15,001 nucleotides of DNA from Monoraphidium neglectum (taxonomy: Eukaryota > Chlorophyta > Chlorophyceae > Sphaeropleales > Selenastraceae). The notes under the pieces were generated by a model, which did no database searches, was not told the origin of the DNA, and saw nothing but the letters and a program-made list of their open reading frames with translations. The DNA is taken from contig NW_014012294.1 in the NCBI RefSeq assembly GCF_000611645.1, positions 1-15,001 on the forward strand. Direction: 5' to 3'. Position 1 is the first letter of the stretch. The number at the start of each line of letters is the position of its first letter. Both the position numbers and the translations under genes were made by a program. Shown here piece by piece: positions 9,190 through 15,001 of the stretch.

Positions 9190-10192
9190 CTAGTCAACCT
9201 TGGGTAGCAGATCCTGGGACACGACCAAGACGAAAACGGGAGTGCTTGGAAGACGATGTTGCTTGGTTGCGGTCAGCTGCTCGTGCTTGGTAAAAGCAAT
9301 AGCACGTATGCAATAGGGATTGCACACATTCAAAGGTGCGGGCGGGCCGGCGCGTATGAGGTGCACCGAAATGCACAGGCAGGCAGGCGGGCGCTGCCGC
9401 AACCGCCGCATGGCTGCTTCACCTTGAGTGTATCTGCTGTCACGCGTGGCAGGGACAGCATATCCGAGTGCCGCAGTGTGGCGGTATACCGCAGAGCCTG
9501 CAGCCACATGCACATGCTCACTGTGACGACGACCACGTTGCTGGCCCACATCGCCGCGACCACTGCGCAGCTCACCTGTGGGCCCACCATGCGCCGCTCG
9601 CTCCACCTCAGCAATCTATCGCACCGCGCCGCCCTTGCTTGCAGCTGCCACGCCTGCTCCTGCAACGCTTTGCCAGCCGCAACGCCGCCGAGCCGCATGT
9701 CCAGTGCCAGGTTGCAGCGAGGAGCTGCCGGCGCATGCTGCGTGGCGCCACAACAGGCGCCCACTCACAAGCCTGCGCATGCCATACGAGGGACTAGCAT
9801 TATTGAAGGTCAAGTGGCCCATGCGAAGGTGCCTGTCAGACCGTTGCATGTGCAGCGGTGGCATGTGGTGCAGGGTGTGGGGTGCGTGCTAGCAACAACA
9901 CAGCACATGCCGCCCGTGTTCTTGCAAACACGGGCGGCTCGGCCGTCCCCAGGGCAATGCCACGCTGCCTGCACAAACGGTTCCTTAGGGCACAGCTGCG
10001 ATCTCTGCCCATGGGCGCACCTGTTGTCAGCAAAGGCAGCTGGTGGCTTTCAGCGTTGGCGCCGCGCTGCGGCAGTGCGCCATGCGTGCGGCCAAGGCGG
10101 TCCCTTGGAGCCAGCCTCTCCTGTGCCATGCGATGGCATCCGTTTTGGTTCAGCAAAAGCCGCTCATAAGTGCGGTATGTCAGGCGCAGCAT
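9190..10192 (-). CDS. Weakly supported upstream gene or 5' exons of the large gene; one membrane segment
   Basis: I do not recognise it. One chain that keeps phase is ATG 10192 with exon 10021-10192, exon 9423-9724, and a short last exon 9190-9213 ending DLLPKVD and TAG, about 165 residues. The middle exon is the most protein-like part: a charged helix (EQAWQLQARAARCDRLLRW), then SERRMVGPQ, a hydrophobic stretch (CAVVAAMWASNVVVVTVSMC), then LRHSDMLSLPRVTADTLK and a consensus donor (GTGAAG). The acceptor before the last exon has a good pyrimidine tract. Alternatives: the last intron ends at the TAG itself (9190) and joins in frame to ATGATG, making this the 5' part of the large gene; the gene starts at ATG 10455, whose product begins with a signal-like WRALRVLLVLCLGS; or the 5' exon is wrong. 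No TGTAA signal lies between this stop and the next gene. Confidence 0.35.
9909..9938. repeat. Perfect 12-bp inverted repeat with 6-base loop
   Basis: GCCGCCCGTGTT and its exact reverse complement flank the loop CTTGCA. The stem is GC-rich and would fold as a stable hairpin in DNA or in RNA from either strand. It sits in what I read as an intron of the weak gene at 9190-10192. No T-run follows, and it is too short for a typical algal microRNA precursor. Confidence 0.9.
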
Positions 10193-10498
10193 GGTCGCAG
10201 CATGTGGTGGCGAAGCCAGTCAGGCGCAAGCGTGGACTGTAGTGCTTGGAGTCGAAGCTCACGGGCATGCACGCCGCGGCTGGCGCCACGCAGAAGGGTC
10301 GTGGCGGCGTGGCCACCGCAAAGCGCGTGGAGGGTAGTCCCACTCCAGCACCACCGCCCACCATGCTGCTGAGGCACATGTGCGGCCGGGTTTGCCGAGC
10401 CGAGGCACAGCACGAGCAGCACGCGCAAGGCCCTCCACTGTGTCAAGCTCAGCATCCGAGGCTCAGCTTCAGGCGTGAATGTGAGATCTGTAAGCTGG

Positions 10499-10504
10499 TA
10501 TATA
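10499..10504 (-). promoter_or_regulatory. Candidate TATA box
   Basis: TATATA lies on the minus strand 44 bases upstream of ATG 10455, which opens a frame with a signal-anchor-like start. It could be the promoter of the weak gene below it. This is a motif only. Confidence 0.2.
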
Positions 10505-11155
10505 CTGTGTGATATGTGCTACTCCTTGGTGCCCCCACGATCTTGCGTGATCAGAGCCCGACTGAGCTGATGAGCGCACTTCAAGCAGAGCTATGGAACG
10601 GACTTGTCAGCAACAGCAACGATTGATACATGTTATTTAGTGGGATTGTGAACACGCGTGATCGCCCCCTTGTCATCAACTGAAGGGGTTGCTGACATTG
10701 CTGACACTGTGCCGTTGATGAGTCAAGCGCTGATGACACTTCACCATGATGGTGGTGCCGCAGTACCTCTGGCTGCCCAGAGACGGTCGTAAGAAGAGCT
10801 TCAAAGGTCGAAGCAGGCTCGAATGGCGTCGAGATCAACGGTGCCATTCACCGCAACAGTCATAATCAGCAGCCCACGGCAAGCGGCCAACGGCGCCGCC
10901 GGGCGGAGGGCTGGGCGCGCTGAGCTTCCGCCAGTGCGCCTGCGAGCTTGAAGCGTGCACCAGTGCTACCTGCACACAACTTGACCTAGTTGCACCCTTG
11001 TCATGTAGCCACTGATGTGACTGGCCACACATCGCCCTCACCGCACACTGCCCCCCTGCAGGCCTGCCCTGGCCCCATACACTAGTGTATCTGCACGAGA
11101 CGGTCCACCCATTGCCTCGAAGGCAGATCAATGACATCTACAGTGCCGTGATGGT

Positions 11156-11212
11156 GATTCCCTCCTCCCGCTGTTGCCCCCTCCCTCCCTTTCCCTATTT
11201 TCCCCAACCTCC
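11156..11212. repeat. Polypyrimidine tract with G-quadruplex potential on the minus strand
   Basis: A C/T-rich run on the plus strand. On the minus strand, 11177-11205 contains five G-runs of three or more separated by 1-6 bases, which fits the usual G-quadruplex pattern. The tract lies about 700 bases upstream of ATG 10455, so it could be promoter-proximal, or simply low-complexity DNA. Confidence 0.7.
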
Positions 11213-13461
11213 TTGACCTGTCTCATTCAAGTTGACTCCCCTTGGCCCTGCTGGAAACTGCCTTCTCGGGATCGCGGCCAGCAGCACCACATGCAGCAGC
11301 TCCACAGGCAAAGGCAGCCCCGAGGGCTCATGTGGGCAAAGGTCGTGGCAGCCTGCGGCAAATCTGTGCCTGATTACTGCGTGGTATTTGCGCGACAACC
11401 GGAGGCCGACGAGGTACAGGCACTCCCAACATCACCTCAACTCGTGAATCCAACCGTGCACGCATGTGCTTGGCGCTGCCACCTCGGTCCCACAGGAGAG
11501 CAGCTCGACGAAACGTGATTGCAGATCATGGGCCTGGAGAACACTCCATCTGCCTGAGCAGGTCGCCACAGCCCGCTCAACTGTCGGCAGATTTCTTTGC
11601 ACGATAACATCAGCAGGTGTGTCAGGTGTCCGCATGACGACGTCGCATTACAGAGAAGCGGCGTGCTTTCAGCAATAAACTCATAAGTCCATCCCATTTG
11701 CAAGCAAGCCGATGTCAATGAAGTGAAAGCTGGCTTGTGTGTGCTAGCAGGGCCATGCACAGCGGCCGGGCCTGCTGACAGAGCCTGGAAAACCGGGTTG
11801 ACCAAGCTGCTGGCCGCGGACCCCGCAGGCACGCAAAAAAGGTGACGCGCAACAATCACATGTCACCCTATGGCAAGTTGAAATACCTCGACACCTGTGT
11901 GCTATGCCACACGCCACCAGTGCGGGTCCAGGCTGCGCCTCTGCCGTGCGCCGCTTGTGAAGACCCAGATGTATCAGCAGCCAGACGCCACAACGCGCCG
12001 TGCTTGTGCAGGTGCCACAGCAACATTCCCTCTGATGATGTGGTTGGGATGCCACAGCGCCCTCTGTGCTCTGCAGGGGACTTCCCTCAAAGCCGCGCAC
12101 GTGTGCTTGTGCCTGATGAACGGAAACAAGGCGCTTGGGCCGCCTGCGTTGCGGTGTTCCTCGCAGCGCACGCACGCAAAATCGATGCTGCTGTCGTCTT
12201 GTCATGTCAGTGAGTGGAAATACATAGATAGGATCAGGCACACCACAGCCTTGCGGCAGGTTGTGGACGGGCAGACGGCGCTCGTGCGTCGCAGCGGCGG
12301 GCGGCTGGGCAGGAGGGATGGGGCCCAATGCTGCGCTGCGGCTGGGCAGCGAGGGCTGGGAAACGGCGAGGCGGGGTGTGCAGGCCCACAACGCAACCGG
12401 GTATTGGTGTATGCGGTATCAAGGGCCAAGGCATTCAGCAAAGTGCGTGCCGTGCGCGGCAGGGCCCGCGACACGTTCGCAGGCACGCATCAAGGAGCAA
12501 GCGAGAGGGAAGAGGTGACGCATGCAGGGTGCGTGGGCAAGGGGAGGGCAGAATGTGAGCGCCTGGCTCCCAAAGCCCATGCAAGAGTCGAGGCAAGAGC
12601 CAGGCGACAGGCGCCCAACACCAGAGACACCGCCGTTTGCAAGGGGTTCGCGAACGCAGTGCCTCAACCCCCTGCTGCGGCCAGCGGGGGCAGGGGCAAT
12701 GCATCTCACTGCTCTTTGTGGGGGCAGGGGCGCCTGTGCACGCATGCGCTTGCGCAGGAGGAATGGCATGCTTGCGGCGGAGGCGACACGTTTGGCCTGG
12801 TGGGCAGCGGCGGAGCTGCGCCCCAATACACATGAGAAGGTTGACGGATTTGTTTGTGCCGCTGCAGTACCAAAGCAGGCAGTCTGGTTTGCCGCAAGCG
12901 CCGCAGCCGCGGGAATCTGGATCCACAGCTTCATTTCGGGCCACGTCCCTGGGGCGAGGACACCCGTCGACCCGCACAATCACCCACAGGATGACATCCT
13001 ACCAACCACCATCGCGCGCGCAATCTCGCGGCGCGGCGTCAATACTGCGGTTATTCACGGTTATGAAATCCGCGCTGCTGCGGCGCCACAAATGTGCGCT
13101 CGCTGCAACGCAAGCGGGAGGGTCCTGCGGCTGCACCCGCAAGGATGGCGCCGCGGGGCCGCTGCTGCGCAAGCTTGTGGTGCTCGCCGGCTCGAATCGT
13201 CGGCCTCACGATCCCCCAGTCCTCTCGCCGACCCCACACCCCGCATGCGGATCGCGCCGGCCGCGGCCGACGACCGGGGCGCGCGTGCCGCGTTGCGACC
13301 CCAGCCAGACGATCGTGCAAGCCCTCGGCTTGGCCGACAGATCCCGCCATCTTGTGACCTAGCTTTGGAGAGGCGCCCATAATCCGGCTCGCCAGAGCCC
13401 CGTCGAGGTTGGGAGCATGGCCTCGTTGATGATCCCGAGGCACAGATCATCAGAGCATGTT

Positions 13462-14984
13462 TCAGTCGTAGGACAGCACGAGGTCGGCGCCCTTGAAGTG
13501 GGGGTGGAGGTGCTGGTAGCGGCGGAAGAGGTCCGCCAGCTCAGCAAAGTAGGCGGAGTGGAGGCCGTCCACGTCAGCGGGGTCGGCGCAGGCTGCGGCG
13601 GTTGTTTTGAGGAGAAAGGGACGGTGGTTTGGTCGCGGGTGTGTTGTTGAGTATGAATATGTGGGTTGTGAATTCGGTTGAGCGGGAAGAAGACAAGCAT
13701 GGTTGCTTGCCTGTGCGTGTGCGGGCCCGTGCGCAGGCGGCCGCGGGCGCGCGGCCGTGTGCGTGCAGCCACCCGCGTGTCTGCTTGCTAAGCGGCGCGA
13801 AGCCGAGCGGCGACCTCTCAACACAGCACAGGCGCGAGCGGAGCGCGCCCCGCGGCCCCCGGCGGCGCTCACCCTGCCCGCCGCCGCCAGGCAACGGCCT
13901 CATCGGGGGCGCGGGGATGGGGCGGCCGATGACGTAAACCAGGGGCACCCTGCTGGGCAGCGGGCTGGCGCCCCAGCGGCCGCCGAGCCAGAAGGGGAAT
14001 GGGAAGCGGAAGCGGCGGGTGGTGTACGCCTGTGAGAGCGCAGGTGGTGGAGGCGAGGTGTCAGAGGTCGGTCGTGATTGGTGTGAGCTGCACTCTCAGG
14101 CCAGAAACCAAGGTGATGGGACCGGTCAAACGGCGTGAAGATGACTGATGAAGGCAATGGCAGTGCACGCCGCCCGGGGGGTGATAATGCGCAGGCATTC
14201 ACGCACGCGATGTAGAGCGCCGAAGGACGCCCCTCCCCCCGTCCTGGCACTCTACGTGTCCGCCCCATCGCACCTGCAGTGTGGGCATGTGTATGAGGTT
14301 GCGCAGCTGCAGGGCCTCCCCCAGCGCCAGAACAGGCACCAGGGACGCCCCATGCTCGATGGCGATCTGAGGATGGGTGGTAAAAGCAATAGTCATGGAT
14401 GTTGGATTCGTGACGCGACCCGTCATGGCGTTTGGAGTTGACAACGAGGCGATGTGGAGGGCGAGGGTCATGATCAGGTGTTGGAGAGTGAGGTATGAGA
14501 GTCTGGAGGTCGCAGGGCTGGCTAGAGAGGCGGGGGTAGGGGCTGACATCTGCCGGGGCCGCGACGGCGTTTGTCGCGTGAGCAGAGGCGCTCAACCAGC
14601 CGGCGGGCGAGGGGAGCCGCCGACGCCGTGCAACCATATCATTGCCGCCTCAGGCTGTCTACTGCCCCTGATCTGCTGACCCCAAGGCTCCTCTTGCCCA
14701 GCCTCCTTTGGCCAAACGACCCCCAAGCAGGTCAGACAGGCCACCTGCAATCAAGCAATGACGCGCTCCAGATTCCCCCTGCAGCAGCCCCCCCACCCAC
14801 AACCCACCCTGCAGAAGCCCTTGTGGCGCGCATGAACCACCAGCTCTGGCCGCGCCCCCTTGGGCCCCGCGCCGCCCGCGCCGGCGTACATGCGGTGGGT
14901 GTGGCACATCTCCGCCTGGCCGCCGGGGCAGAGCACCACTGAGCCGCGCTCCTGTAGGGCCGAGGTGAAGGTGTGGCGCGTCAC
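13462..14984 (-). CDS. DGAT2: Type-2 diacylglycerol acyltransferase (DGAT2), 3' four exons
   Basis: DGAT2 enzymes transfer an acyl group from acyl-CoA to diacylglycerol, the last step of triacylglycerol synthesis, at the ER and lipid droplet. Exons in transcription order are 14808-14984, 14274-14366, 13873-14029 and 13462-13592. All borders are GT-AG with phases 0, 0 and 1, and the last two exons join through a split Ala codon. The 185 visible residues carry family landmarks in order: VTRHTFTSALQERGSVVLCPGGQAEM, whose core is PGGQAEM; HKGFCRIAIEHGASLVPVLALGE; PFPFWLGGRWG; VYVIGRPIPAP; ADPADVDGLHSAYFAELADLF; and the C-terminal end LVLSYD followed by TGA. The HPH/EPH catalytic histidine motif lies upstream, beyond base 15001, and cannot be checked. 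The loop between PGGQAEM and KGF is longer than I expect. A related acyltransferase of the same family (monoacylglycerol or wax-ester type) is possible; family membership is firm. Confidence 0.93.
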
Positions 14985-15001
14985 CTGGGGGGGAGCGGGG
15001 T

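Larger units (their letters stand above)
10193..13461. other. No supportable gene; probable intergenic and 3' flank of DGAT2
   Basis: Open frames of 60-310 codons occur on both strands, overlapping each other with no domain, no conserved motif and no consistent exon chain. That is expected by chance in GC-rich DNA. Composition falls to a more balanced level between about 10480 and 11700. Visible structures are a pyrimidine tract (11156-11212) and a TGTAA on the minus strand at 11648-11652, too far from the DGAT2 stop to assign with confidence. The longest ATG frame (plus, 12522-13382, 286 codons) would converge on DGAT2. It contains a protein-like stretch (KQAVWFAASAAAAGIWIHSF) but is overlapped by equally long frames. 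Confidence 0.5.

Noticed and set aside
9256..10242. 328-codon plus-strand frame
   Set aside because: No recognisable domain, Cys/Arg/His-rich, and it lies opposite the more protein-like minus exon 9423-9724.
13180..13215. tRNA-like T-loop sequence (TTCGAGC, minus strand)
   Set aside because: I could not find a paired T stem, acceptor stem or anticodon arm around it.
12522..13382. 286-codon plus-strand ATG frame converging on DGAT2
   Set aside because: Three other frames of 180-240 codons overlap it, it has no known motif, and part of it probably lies opposite the DGAT2 3' UTR. Transcript data would be needed to revive it.

Overview
This window looks like nuclear DNA of a GC-rich green alga (chlorophyte). 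Genes are split into short GC-rich exons by 70-450 bp GT-AG introns. Proteins are rich in Ala, Arg and Gly, CA/TG microsatellites sit inside introns, and there are no bacterial operons or ribosome-binding sites. Every gene I can support is on the minus strand. I joined exons by eye, using conserved protein motifs, GT-AG borders and matching codon phase. No alignment or RNA evidence was available.

Right to left, which is the direction of transcription: (1) 13462-14984 is the 3' part of a type-2 diacylglycerol acyltransferase (DGAT2 family); its 5' exons lie beyond the right edge. (2) 10193-13461 is about 3.3 kb with no gene I can defend, apart from a pyrimidine tract with G-quadruplex potential and a TATA-like box near 10500. 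(3) About 9190-10192 holds a weakly supported small gene with one membrane segment, or else the 5' exons of the next gene. (4) 3279-9189 is a large gene of at least eight exons that I do not recognise. It encodes about 1,340 residues with Ala-, Gln- and Glu-rich tracts, a perfect-phase exon chain, a twice-repeated SUMO-interaction-like motif and a C-terminal membrane anchor with a basic tail. (5) 2028-3278 holds its probable 3' UTR, a TGTAA-type poly(A) signal and the promoter region of the next gene. (6) 38-2027 is most of an ORANGE (OR) gene, the plastid DnaJ-type zinc-finger protein that stabilises phytoene synthase. Its zinc-finger exons lie beyond the left edge.

OR (carotenoid accumulation) and DGAT2 (triacylglycerol synthesis) share a strand and lie about 11 kb apart. 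Both affect storage of carotenoid and oil, but nothing in the sequence shows co-regulation. The most interesting places are the stop-start junction TAGATGATG at 9187-9192, which may mark a dicistronic transcript or a fused gene; the unknown tail-anchored protein with its duplicated motif; and splice sites embedded in or next to long (GT)n tracts.
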